Of a DNA stretch of 6,077 nucleotides, positions 1 to 6,056 are shown one piece after another. Both the position numbers and the translations under genes were made by a program. Origin of the DNA: Syntrophobacter sp. SbD2 (GTDB taxonomy: Bacteria > Desulfobacterota > Syntrophobacteria > Syntrophobacterales > Syntrophobacteraceae); NCBI GenBank assembly GCA_900290385.1, contig OMSV01000169.1:1-6077 (forward strand), read 5' to 3'. The notes below the pieces were generated by a model. It searched no databases. It was not told the origin of the DNA and saw nothing but the letters and a program-made list of their open reading frames with translations. Numbering within the stretch: position 1 is the stretch's first letter; each line of letters begins with the position of its first letter.

Positions 1-42
1 CGGTAAGCTATTGATATTAATGGCTTAAATGATGCGGGGAGG

Positions 43-83
43 TCCTAACCCCGAAAGTCCTGTTGGAGTCCCGACGGTTAAGA
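43..83. repeat. Imperfect inverted repeat with CCTAAC / GTTA ends
   Basis: The left arm TCCTAACC (43-50) pairs with GGTTAAGA (76-83) at seven of eight positions. The interior pairs less well, closing with TCC / GGA around a TGTT loop at 61-64. The outer boxes resemble the R'' (RYYYAAC) and R' (GTTRRRY) boxes of an integron attC site, although the last base of GTTAAGA is not a pyrimidine. At 41 bases the element is shorter than known attC sites. It could be a degenerate cassette boundary or a plain hairpin. Confidence 0.35.
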
Positions 84-232
84 TTTGGGAAAAGCGATGT
101 GAGGAGTGTGGTAAGGAGTTTCAAGTATTTCGAAAGTAACTCGCAGATCCCGCAAATCCCGTGTCAATACGATGGGGCGGAAATGATGGTATGTCCTGAA
201 ATTGCCCAAAATGGCCTGGCAGGCATTCCCAG

Positions 233-260
233 TTGCGTTTTGATTGGAACATCGTATGAT
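233..260 (+). promoter_or_regulatory. Possible weak promoter for the 387-1073 gene
   Basis: A -10-like TATGAT (255-260, five of six matches to TATAAT) lies 16 bases after TTGCGT (233-238, only three of six matches to TTGACA). It would give a leader of about 120 bases before the start at 387. The weak -35 makes this a tentative call. Confidence 0.2.
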
Positions 261-386
261 TTACGGATATTCGGCATTCCAAAAGTTTTTTAGGATGGAA
301 TCCGAGCCGGAAATGCAGTTCAGCTACAGTTGGGAGTGAAGTTGGCGCATTATTCAGGCTTAGACCAGATGCTACAGAGGAATTGC

Positions 387-1073
387 ATGAAATATAAAGT
401 CTTGGTCGATGACAATTTCCACTATATGGATGAAGATGAACGCTATGCATTAGGGGAGTTTGATACAGCGGAGGACGCCATTGCCGCTTGCAAAAAGATT
501 GTCGATGAATGTCTAAGGAGGTCCCACAAACCCGGGATTACATCAAAAGAACTTTTCGAGGGCTACGTCGGATTCGGGGAGGATCCCTTCATCGTCCCGC
601 CGGCCGAGCCGTACTTTAGCGCCTGGGATTACGCTCGAGAACGTTGCATGGAGATCTGTCGTGAGGAGGATGCTGTCGCTTCGGTCCTGCGCTATCCCGC
701 CTGGCCACCGGAGTTGGCGGGGTTTGGCGCGGTGCTTCTCGTGGCGATTGGTCGTAAGGGGCTTGGCCCAGTTGAGCGCCAAGCGCTGGAGGCTTTCCGT
801 CGAGCCATCGAAGGGTACCCTAACGCCATGCCGTGCGGAGGTGTTTGGTATTGGCTGCGTCTGGAGCACGAAAACGTTGCTTTTACAATCTATTTGCATT
901 CGGACCGTTTCAAGCTTCACGCTGACGGCATCCAGCCGGTTCGGGTGGAATGGGAGTTGCGGTTCTGGGGCAGCGGCCAGCGTGACCTCCGGAAGGGAGA
1001 CGCTGTCGCAGCGTTCGAGGCGATGCGTCAGGCTGCACTAAATCCAGCCTTTACCCTCAAGGCCCAAGCCTAA
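387..1073 (+). CDS. Hypothetical protein, two-part: conserved small domain plus unrecognised C-terminal extension
   Basis: This encodes 228 residues. I chose ATG 387 because GAGG at 377-380 sits six bases upstream; an in-frame TTG at 330 has no such site. Residues 1-93 are acidic, begin MKYKVLVDDNFHYMDEDE and include GFGEDPFIVPP and a closing SAWDYARERCMEIC. From memory this matches a stand-alone conserved bacterial family of roughly 95 residues and unknown function. Residues from about 95 to 228 are not part of that family as I recall it. They are rich in Trp, Tyr and Arg (VWYWLRLEHENVAFTIYLH), more GC-rich at the DNA level, and I do not recognise them. No signal peptide or membrane segment is apparent, so it is probably cytoplasmic. 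An attC-like structure begins 15 bases after the stop, so it may be a captured cassette gene. The function is unknown. Confidence 0.75.
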   Translation: MKYKVLVDDNFHYMDEDERYALGEFDTAEDAIAACKKIVDECLRRSHKPGITSKELFEGYVGFGEDPFIVPPAEPYFSAWDYARERCMEICREEDAVASVLRYPAWPPELAGFGAVLLVAIGRKGLGPVERQALEAFRRAIEGYPNAMPCGGVWYWLRLEHENVAFTIYLHSDRFKLHADGIQPVRVEWELRFWGSGQRDLRKGDAVAAFEAMRQAALNPAFTLKAQA

Positions 1074-1088
1074 AGATGCAAGCGAAGC

Positions 1089-1158
1089 CCCTAACGAGCG
1101 GCTACAACTGGATCGCTACAGCGGCCTGCTCCCCTTATCCACCAAGCCGCCTTTAGGC
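1089..1158 (+). other. attC-like integron recombination site (degenerate R')
   Basis: CCCTAAC (R'', 1089-1095) and GAGCGGCT (L'', 1096-1103) pair with AGCCGCC (L', 1145-1151) and TTTAGGC (R', 1152-1158). CCTAA pairs with TTAGG (five pairs), then one mismatch, then seven pairs with A1097 bulged out of L''. Unpaired spacers of five and three bases follow, then TGGAT/ATCCA (1109-1113 with 1137-1141), with an inner CGC-TACA-GCG. This order, the size near 70 bases and a single extra base in L'' fit the known attC architecture in the orientation expected downstream of a + strand cassette gene. Against it, R' reads TTTAGGC rather than GTTRRRY, losing the G at the crossover point, and R'' starts with C rather than a purine. 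No integrase gene is in view. It may be an inactivated site, or a hairpin that resembles one. Confidence 0.4.
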
Positions 1159-1309
1159 TGAACTATGATCTCCTTATGCGTTAACGATCTGAGCATCAGG
1201 TATCCTCATCTTTTCTGCAAGCCAGATCAGTGTTTCCTCAATATAGCTTCCCCCAAATCGAAAGGGAGCGGTCAATTCATTTGCTTACCACACGGAACCC
1301 TCTTGCAAA

Positions 1310-1338
1310 TTGACATTTTCTGTTTCGGGGCATATGGT
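1310..1338 (+). promoter_or_regulatory. sigma70-like promoter of the FadH-like reductase gene
   Basis: A perfect TTGACA (1310-1315) is followed after 17 bases by TATGGT (1333-1338, four of six matches to TATAAT). Transcription would start near 1345, giving a leader of about 80 bases that contains the ATTGGCCAAT palindrome and the Shine-Dalgarno site. Confidence 0.5.
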
Positions 1339-1365
1339 CTTGCGTAGGTGCCTTGTAGCCTGGAG

Positions 1366-1375
1366 ATTGGCCAAT
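1366..1375. repeat. Perfect 10-bp palindrome ATTGGCCAAT in the reductase leader
   Basis: The palindrome lies about 20 bases downstream of the predicted transcription start and 50 bases before the start codon. It could be a regulator half-site pair, but the length is short enough to occur by chance. Confidence 0.3.
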
Positions 1376-1414
1376 ATTCATCTGTCTGTGAATGCTGAAA
1401 AAACATCGAATCGC

Positions 1415-1420
1415 AGGAGG
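1415..1420 (+). promoter_or_regulatory. Ribosome binding site AGGAGG that fixes the TTG start
   Basis: A consensus AGGAGG ends five bases before TTG 1426. No ATG or GTG lies in frame near it, and the FadH-family N-terminus (RLLEPVSIG) begins three codons later, so the TTG start is well supported. Confidence 0.8.
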
Positions 1421-1425
1421 TCCCG

Positions 1426-3432
1426 TTGATAACAAGACTGTTGGAACCAGTGTCCATAGGACCGATCACGCTAGCCAACCGAGTCGTTATGACGGCCATG
1501 CACCTTAATTACACTCCTCACGGCGAAGTCACCGATCAATTTGTGAATTTTTACGCTGCACGGGCAAAAGGTGGAACCGGACTGATCATTATCGGTGGTG
1601 CTGCCATTGACGAACAGGCCGCAGGATTCGATCTATTCCTGTCCATAATGGATGATCGTTACATCTCTGGACTTGCGCGTCTCACGAACGAGATTCATAA
1701 AGAGGAGTCCAAGATCGCTGTGCAGCTTTACATGGCCGGCGCATACTCCTTATGCGGTTTGCAGGGATTGCCTACTCTGGCGCCTTCAGAGTGCACCAGC
1801 TTTTTCACTCGACAGAAAACCACGCCTATGACCCTGGAAGATATTGAGCGGGTTCAGCAGGATTTTGTCGCAGCAGCTTGTCGGGCAAAGAAAGCTGGAT
1901 TTGATGCCGTAGAGGTGATTGCATCCGCAGGGTATCTCATTTGTCAGTTTCTCTCCCCTCAGACCAACAAGCGGGACGACAAATACGGAGGCTCTCCCGA
2001 AAATCGTATGCGCTTTGGGCTGGAAACTATCCGGCGTGTGCGTGAGGAAATCGGTACGGACATGGCGCTTATAGTGCGAGTGTCTGGGAATGATTTTGTT
2101 CCCGGCAGCAACACTAACAGGGAATCCCGAATATTTGCCAGGGCCGCGCAGGAAGCGGGCGCCGATTGCATAAATGTCACGGGCGGATGGCACGAGAGTC
2201 GGGTCCCGCAAATCACTTTCGATTTGCCGCAAGCCGGATACGCATATCTGGCTCGAGGGATTAAAGAAAACGTGGACATCCCGGTCATAAGCTGCAACAG
2301 GATCAATGACCCCTTCGTTGCCGAAGAAGTTCTCAAGGGAGGCATCGCGGATCTTGTGGGAGTTGCAAGGGGACACATCGCTGACCCCGAATTCGTCAAA
2401 AAAGCCAGGGAGGGAAGGCCGGAGGAGATCCGGCGTTGCGTGGCGTGCAATCAACGATGCTTCGATCACGTATTTCAAGGGCTGCCTGTGGGGTGCGTGG
2501 TGAATCCCAGGGCGGGAAAGGAACTGCAAACCGAATTGGAGCCGGCAACGGAGCCCAAAAAGATCCTCGTGGCAGGCGCAGGCCCGGCAGGATGCGAGTT
2601 GTCGGTAACCGCGGCCCTTAGAGGACACAAGGTTATCCTGTGCGACAAAGAAAGTCACATTGGGGGCCAGGTGCACTGGGCGGCATCAGCCACCGGGAAA
2701 CATGACTTTCGTTATCTTTTCGATTACTTCAGAGCGGTTCTTCCCAAATATGGGGTCGAGCTGCGCATGGGGGTCGAGGTAACGGCCGAGTTGGTGCAAA
2801 AAGAAAAGCCCGACGTGGTGGTAGTGGCTACCGGCGCAGCGCCATTCAAGCCTCCCATTTCCGCTGTTGAATCGCCCAACGTGGATCAGGCTTGGGACGT
2901 GCTCAAAGGCAATGCCGCGACAGGCGCAGACGTGGTAGTGGTGGGAGGCGGTTCCGTGGGTCTTGAAACTGCTCTTTCTCTTGCCGCAAAAGGAACTATA
3001 TCGCCCGAGCAACTGTATTTCCTCGCACTCCACGGCGCTGAATCGCCCGAAGTCCTTCGTGAACTTATGGTGAAGGGCGTAAAGAAGGTCACCGTCATAG
3101 AAATGCTGACGCGGATGGCTCAGGACGCGGGGCCGTCCACGAGATGGGTGCTGCTCAAAGAATTGGGGATGCGCGCGGTCAACCTCGTCACCGACGCCAG
3201 GATGAAGGACATTCAGCCTGGTAAAGTCGTGTATACTGATCGCCAGGGGAACGACGTGACAATTCCGGCGGATTCGGTGGTTCTGGCAATGGGCGCCAGG
3301 CCGGAAAATTCGCTCGCAAAATCTCTCGAAGCGGCCGGTGTCAAGAACGTGCGCGTCATAGGCGACGCAAACAAAGTCGGCCGCATGGGCAATGCAATGG
3401 ACGACGGCTTCTCCCTCGGCCGGGAGTTGTAA
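1426..3432 (+). CDS. FadH-like 2,4-dienoyl-CoA / 2-enoate reductase (FMN, 4Fe-4S, FAD)
   Basis: The 668 residues match E. coli FadH (672) along the whole length as I remember it. Residues 1-330 form the Old Yellow Enzyme-type FMN barrel. Cys338, 341, 345 and 357 (CX2CX3CX11C) bind a 4Fe-4S cluster. GAGPAG at 384-389 is the FAD fold, and VGGGSVG near 506-512 lies in the NAD(P)H domain. Tyr170 (in ASAGY) and His256 (in GWHESRVP) correspond to the FadH catalytic Tyr166 and His252, both offset by four. The usual H-x-G-R segment is MAGA at 103-106, so substrate contacts may differ. The family moves electrons from NAD(P)H through FAD and the cluster to FMN, reducing a C=C bond of a dienoyl-CoA or enoate in the cytoplasm. 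The exact substrate is not shown. Long antisense frames within it are shadows. The gene has its own promoter and is probably transcribed alone. Confidence 0.93.
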   Translation: MITRLLEPVSIGPITLANRVVMTAMHLNYTPHGEVTDQFVNFYAARAKGGTGLIIIGGAAIDEQAAGFDLFLSIMDDRYISGLARLTNEIHKEESKIAVQLYMAGAYSLCGLQGLPTLAPSECTSFFTRQKTTPMTLEDIERVQQDFVAAACRAKKAGFDAVEVIASAGYLICQFLSPQTNKRDDKYGGSPENRMRFGLETIRRVREEIGTDMALIVRVSGNDFVPGSNTNRESRIFARAAQEAGADCINVTGGWHESRVPQITFDLPQAGYAYLARGIKENVDIPVISCNRINDPFVAEEVLKGGIADLVGVARGHIADPEFVKKAREGRPEEIRRCVACNQRCFDHVFQGLPVGCVVNPRAGKELQTELEPATEPKKILVAGAGPAGCELSVTAALRGHKVILCDKESHIGGQVHWAASATGKHDFRYLFDYFRAVLPKYGVELRMGVEVTAELVQKEKPDVVVVATGAAPFKPPISAVESPNVDQAWDVLKGNAATGADVVVVGGGSVGLETALSLAAKGTISPEQLYFLALHGAESPEVLRELMVKGVKKVTVIEMLTRMAQDAGPSTRWVLLKELGMRAVNLVTDARMKDIQPGKVVYTDRQGNDVTIPADSVVLAMGARPENSLAKSLEAAGVKNVRVIGDANKVGRMGNAMDDGFSLGREL

Positions 3433-3667
3433 AAGGGGGAACTTTGGATCGACGCGAAGGGACGAAGGATTTCCGGAACGGATGAGGAATCGGGTCTCCG
3501 CCAATCCCAGGCTTCTTACAGCAATGATTTCGATGCCAATAATGGCCTTCTGAGCACAAAAAATGCCTGTTGTTTGGAAACTAATCTTTAAATAACAGTA
3601 TGTTAGCTTGGCCCGTTCGACCGTTCGATTCAAATTCTGCGTTGGGATGCCTTCTGCGCCTTTCCCG
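3433..3667. other. Convergent intergenic gap, no clear terminator
   Basis: The reductase and atoE converge here. I see small dyads, TTCCGGAA (3471-3478) and TAACA-GTA-TGTTA (3593-3605), and a tandem CCGTTCGA pair (3613-3628). None is a stable hairpin with a T-run on either strand, so transcription end points are not evident. Confidence 0.4.
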
Positions 3668-4993
3668 CTATTGAAGCAGTATGATACCCGTTATGGCGAC
3701 GATGTTGCCGATAATGAATAACAGGACGGTAAACCCTATTAAATCACGAATGCTTATCTTGGCTATTGCCAGCAGGGGCAATGTCCAGAAGGGGCAGACA
3801 ATATTCCAGATACTCTCGCCCCATGCAACACCCATGGCAACTTTCCAGTGCTCGACACCCAACTGCGCGGCAGCGGGCAGCATGAACGGCGCCTGCACAA
3901 CCCAGTGCCCCCCGGCTGAAGGAATAAAAACACTGATAATGAGAGAAGAGAAGTAACAACACAGTTCGAAAGTCTTGTAAGAGGACATCGCCAAAAGCCA
4001 GCCGGATATCACGAAGACCAAGCCGCTTCCTTTCATAATCCCCATTATGCCGGCATAGAAGGGAAATTGCAGAATAATCCCGGCGGCAGTGCTGCTTCCC
4101 TTGGTTACAGCGTTTGAGTAGTTCATGAGCGTACCATGGGCAAGTATCCCAAGGATCAGGAACGTGAATATGATTATATTCAAGTTGAGATTAAACCCAT
4201 TTTTCCAATAATAATAAATAATATATATAAGGCCCATCAATCCCAGTGTGTAGTTCAGGATTTTGCTGGACTCGATGCGGTCTGCCAATTGCTTTTCGAC
4301 AGGGCCCTCAACGACCGCAACCTGTTCTTCCTGGAAGAGCGCAGGATCGGCCAAAACGGTATCTTCCTTTTTCGGAATCATCAGTAGGAGCACAAAGGGA
4401 ATTACGATAGCGAGGGTAATGGTGATAAACAGCGCCTGAGTATGAAAGATGGTTTGGGAGAGGGGAACGAGCCCCATATCCTTTTCAAGGAAATGCCCTT
4501 TGGTGTTTATAAGCAGGGGAACAGATGCTGAAAGGCCGCCATGCACAATGATGACTCCGGAATAAGCTGCCGCGACCATAAGGCGAAAATCCACATCCGG
4601 ATGCAGTTTGGCGGATTCTCGAGCGAGCAGGCCGCCTGCGATCAAGCCCAGCCCCCAATTCAAGTAATAGAGAGCCATTGAGACAAAACCAATGAAAAGG
4701 ACGGTCTGCCAGGGAGTACGAGGTATGCGGGCGATATCCTGCAGAAACTTGTGCACGATCCGGGCCGAGGCCAGAGCATAGCCCGTAACGACTATAAGCG
4801 TCATCTGCATGGAAAAGGCCAGTATGTCGAAAAATCCCTGCCCCCAGTAACCGGCTATCTCCACGGGGCCTTTGTGGGTTATGCCCATCGCCATGGCAAC
4901 GACTACCAGCGATATGATCCAGGCAATTGCAAAAGGGTCGGGAAGGTACTTTTGCATCAGGTTTACGAAAAACATGAGAATTCTGTTGATCAT
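3668..4993 (-). CDS. atoE: Short-chain fatty acid transporter, AtoE family
   Basis: This 441-residue membrane protein aligns from end to end with E. coli AtoE (440 residues) as I recall it. Shared landmarks are the opening MINRI..., YLPDPFAIA, the LAFSMQMTLIVVTGYALAS helix, NWGLGLIAG, LQFPFYAGI and the hallmark PSAGGHWVVQAPF. Some ten to twelve hydrophobic segments span it, with a charged cytoplasm-like linker (PKKEDTVLADPALFQEEQ) in the middle. The family takes up short-chain fatty acids such as acetoacetate or butyrate across the inner membrane. I chose ATG 4993 over an in-frame GTG at 5008, because GTGAGG lies nine bases upstream of the ATG, the GTG has no ribosome binding site, and the ATG matches the AtoE N-terminus. 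It follows the dehydrogenase gene by 53 bases and is probably its operon partner. One stretch, + strand 4200-4235, is very AT-rich and encodes a Tyr/Ile-rich helix. Confidence 0.92.
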   Translation of the reverse strand: MINRILMFFVNLMQKYLPDPFAIAWIISLVVVAMAMGITHKGPVEIAGYWGQGFFDILAFSMQMTLIVVTGYALASARIVHKFLQDIARIPRTPWQTVLFIGFVSMALYYLNWGLGLIAGGLLARESAKLHPDVDFRLMVAAAYSGVIIVHGGLSASVPLLINTKGHFLEKDMGLVPLSQTIFHTQALFITITLAIVIPFVLLLMIPKKEDTVLADPALFQEEQVAVVEGPVEKQLADRIESSKILNYTLGLMGLIYIIYYYWKNGFNLNLNIIIFTFLILGILAHGTLMNYSNAVTKGSSTAAGIILQFPFYAGIMGIMKGSGLVFVISGWLLAMSSYKTFELCCYFSSLIISVFIPSAGGHWVVQAPFMLPAAAQLGVEHWKVAMGVAWGESIWNIVCPFWTLPLLAIAKISIRDLIGFTVLLFIIGNIVAITGIILLQ

Positions 4994-5002
4994 TTTTTCA
5001 TA

Positions 5003-5008
5003 CCTCAC
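5003..5008 (-). promoter_or_regulatory. Ribosome binding site of atoE
   Basis: On the - strand GTGAGG ends nine bases before ATG 4993. It overlaps the alternative GTG start at 5008, which argues against that start. Confidence 0.6.
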
Positions 5009-5046
5009 TTCTGTTTGGCGGTGCGCTTATCCGTTCACTTCGACGG

Positions 5047-5991
5047 TCAAACATAGCGGGCCGATGCCTTTAACTGGTTTATGAGCTTTTTCATAAACTT
5101 CTTCCTGATTTTCGGGACCTCTTCCTTCGGATACTTGTAAAATCCCTCTCCTGTCTTGACGCCCAGTTTCCCTTCCTTTACCTTCTGCCTCAAAAGGTTA
5201 TTGGCAGACTGGGAATTATCCATTACCTTCAACAGGTTATCGCCAACGATACACCAAATGTCCAACCCGCCGAAGTCGGCCACCTCCAGTTGTCCGGTTG
5301 TGGCGTACCTGAAGGCCGGCCCGAACTTAAGGGCCTTGTCCACGTCTTCGGGCGCCGCGATACCCTGTTCGATGATCGAGAAAGCCTCCCTGGCGACACC
5401 TTGCTGAATCCGGTTTGCCACAAGACCGGGCACGTCTTTGAGGACCTTGACCGTTTGCTTCCTGATCCCGGCATAAAGTTGTTCGACCTCCTCGTAGATC
5501 GATTCAGGCATATTGCCGAAAAAGGACAGTTCCACGATGGGCATGAGGTGGGCCGGGTTATACCAGTGGTTTACCATCACCCGCTGTTTGCGCTCATCAC
5601 TCAGGCGAACCATCATATCGTTTAACTTCAGACTGGACGTATTACTGGCCAGAATGGCATGCTGCGGGGAGCATCCGCCCAGTTCCTGCAATAAGCGCTG
5701 TTTGAGTTCCAGGTCCTCAGGGACTGCCTCTATCACATAATCGCGGTCTGCTGCCGACTTCTTGAGATCCGTGAATGTTTTGATTCTCTGAAGGGCTGCC
5801 TCTATTACATGGGGCTCAATGAATTCTTCCTCGGACAACAGCTCGAGTTCTTCCCTGATTTCTTCCATCGCTGCATTCAGCCTGGTATCATCTATGTCGT
5901 ATAGATTTACATCATAGCCATACATGGCAAAAGACTCGGCAATACCATGCCCCATCGTTCCCGAACCCACTACGGCGATTTTTTTGATCAT
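5047..5991 (-). CDS. 3-hydroxyacyl-CoA dehydrogenase family protein (NAD-dependent)
   Basis: The 314-residue protein has the two domains of the family. The N-terminal Rossmann fold carries GSGTMGHG at 9-16 and Asp32, which is expected to favour NAD over NADP. SNTSS at 116-120, His142 and Glu154 in HWYNPAHLMPIVEL, and Asn193 in GLVANR match the catalytic Ser, His, Glu and Asn of 3-hydroxyacyl-CoA dehydrogenases, with the same His-Glu spacing of 12. The C-terminal helical domain runs from about 187 to 285 and ends in a basic tail. The family oxidises an L-3-hydroxyacyl-CoA to the 3-oxoacyl-CoA. The HWYNPAH segment differs from the HFFNPVPVM of classical enzymes and recalls relatives that act on hydroxy acids, such as carnitine dehydrogenase or lambda-crystallin, so the substrate is uncertain. 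ATG 5991 is chosen because TTGAGGT lies six bases upstream; a TTG at 6003 is the alternative. It is first in a likely operon with atoE. Confidence 0.92.
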   Translation of the reverse strand: MIKKIAVVGSGTMGHGIAESFAMYGYDVNLYDIDDTRLNAAMEEIREELELLSEEEFIEPHVIEAALQRIKTFTDLKKSAADRDYVIEAVPEDLELKQRLLQELGGCSPQHAILASNTSSLKLNDMMVRLSDERKQRVMVNHWYNPAHLMPIVELSFFGNMPESIYEEVEQLYAGIRKQTVKVLKDVPGLVANRIQQGVAREAFSIIEQGIAAPEDVDKALKFGPAFRYATTGQLEVADFGGLDIWCIVGDNLLKVMDNSQSANNLLRQKVKEGKLGVKTGEGFYKYPKEEVPKIRKKFMKKLINQLKASARYV

Positions 5992-5996
5992 GCCGG

Positions 5997-6003
5997 ACCT
6001 CAA
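5997..6003 (-). promoter_or_regulatory. Ribosome binding site of the dehydrogenase gene
   Basis: TTGAGGT on the - strand, with its GAGG core, ends five bases before ATG 5991. It includes the alternative TTG start at 6003, which makes that start unlikely. Confidence 0.6.
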
Positions 6004-6013
6004 TCCTGAGTTT

Positions 6014-6028
6014 GGTTAATTAATAACC
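6014..6028. repeat. AT-rich dyad GGTTA-N5-TAACC
   Basis: Arms GGTTA (6014-6018) and TAACC (6024-6028) flank ATTAA; the core TTAATTAA (6016-6023) is itself a perfect palindrome. It covers the predicted -10 of the - strand promoter, so a bound protein would block transcription. It may simply reflect the AT-rich -10 region. Confidence 0.35.
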
Positions 6029-6048
6029 TAAACCACTGACATGGTCAG
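6020..6048 (-). promoter_or_regulatory. Candidate promoter of the dehydrogenase-atoE operon
   Basis: Reading the - strand, CTGACC (6048-6043, four of six to TTGACA) is followed after 17 bases by TATTAA (6025-6020, four of six to TATAAT). Transcription would begin near 6013 with a leader of about 20 bases. Its -35 lies inside the 6032-6052 palindrome, which suggests repression. Confidence 0.35.
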
Positions 6049-6052
6049 TGGT
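6032..6052. promoter_or_regulatory. Perfect 9+9 bp palindrome, likely operator
   Basis: Arms ACCACTGAC (6032-6040) and GTCAGTGGT (6044-6052) are exact inverse complements around ATG. The element lies 40-60 bases upstream of the dehydrogenase start and over the predicted -35. Size and symmetry suit a dimeric repressor such as a TetR-family regulator, which often controls fatty acid genes; which regulator binds is inference. As RNA it could also form a hairpin, but no T-run follows on either strand. Confidence 0.55.
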
Positions 6053-6056
6053 GGGG

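Larger units (their letters stand above)
1..386. other. Left intergenic region without a supported gene
   Basis: No open frame here has both a ribosome binding site and protein-like composition. The longest, a TTG-started frame at 63-293, has no Shine-Dalgarno site and no recognisable motif. A 36-codon frame at 29-139 ends in CEECGKEFQVFRK, which looks like the first half of a zinc ribbon, but it has no ribosome binding site and stops before a second cysteine pair; it may be a gene remnant. The stretch also holds an inverted repeat at 43-83, a small dyad GCCTG-G-CAGGC at 214-224 and a weak promoter candidate at 233-260. Confidence 0.5.
1074..1425. other. Intergenic region between the hypothetical gene and the reductase
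   Basis: These 352 bases hold the attC-like structure (1089-1158), then about 150 bases of apparently non-coding sequence, then the promoter and leader of the reductase gene. A 60-codon frame at 1165-1347 has no ribosome binding site or recognisable motif and runs through the promoter, so I do not call it. A short dyad CTGA-GCA-TCAG lies at 1189-1199. No poly-T terminator is visible. Confidence 0.6.

Noticed and set aside
240..260. TTGATT as the -35 partner of TATGAT
   Set aside because: The spacer would be only nine bases; TTGCGT at 233-238 with 16 bases is the better though weak pairing.
63..293. A 76-codon frame with TTG start
   Set aside because: There is no Shine-Dalgarno site, no motif, and low protein-like character; kept only as part of the non-coding region.
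661..1041. A 126-codon frame with GAGGAGG next to an internal ATG at 670
   Set aside because: The purine run encodes Glu-Glu-Asp in the real frame, the ATG is too close to it for normal spacing, and the product is Arg/Ser/Cys-rich without domain features.
1165..1347. A 60-codon frame starting at ATG 1165
   Set aside because: It has no ribosome binding site and crosses the promoter of the reductase gene.
1786..2676. A 296-codon open frame antisense to the reductase
   Set aside because: It lies wholly within the well-supported reductase gene, has no ribosome binding site I can defend and no recognisable domain; it follows from the codon composition of the sense gene.
3613..3628. Tandem CCGTTCGA repeat
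   Set aside because: Two 8-base copies are too few to call an array or an iteron set, and chance is a sufficient explanation.
2686..3633. A 315-codon antisense frame that runs past the reductase stop into the intergenic gap
   Set aside because: Its composition (many His, Arg and Cys with no motif) is that of a shadow frame, and most of it overlaps the FAD/NAD domains of the reductase.
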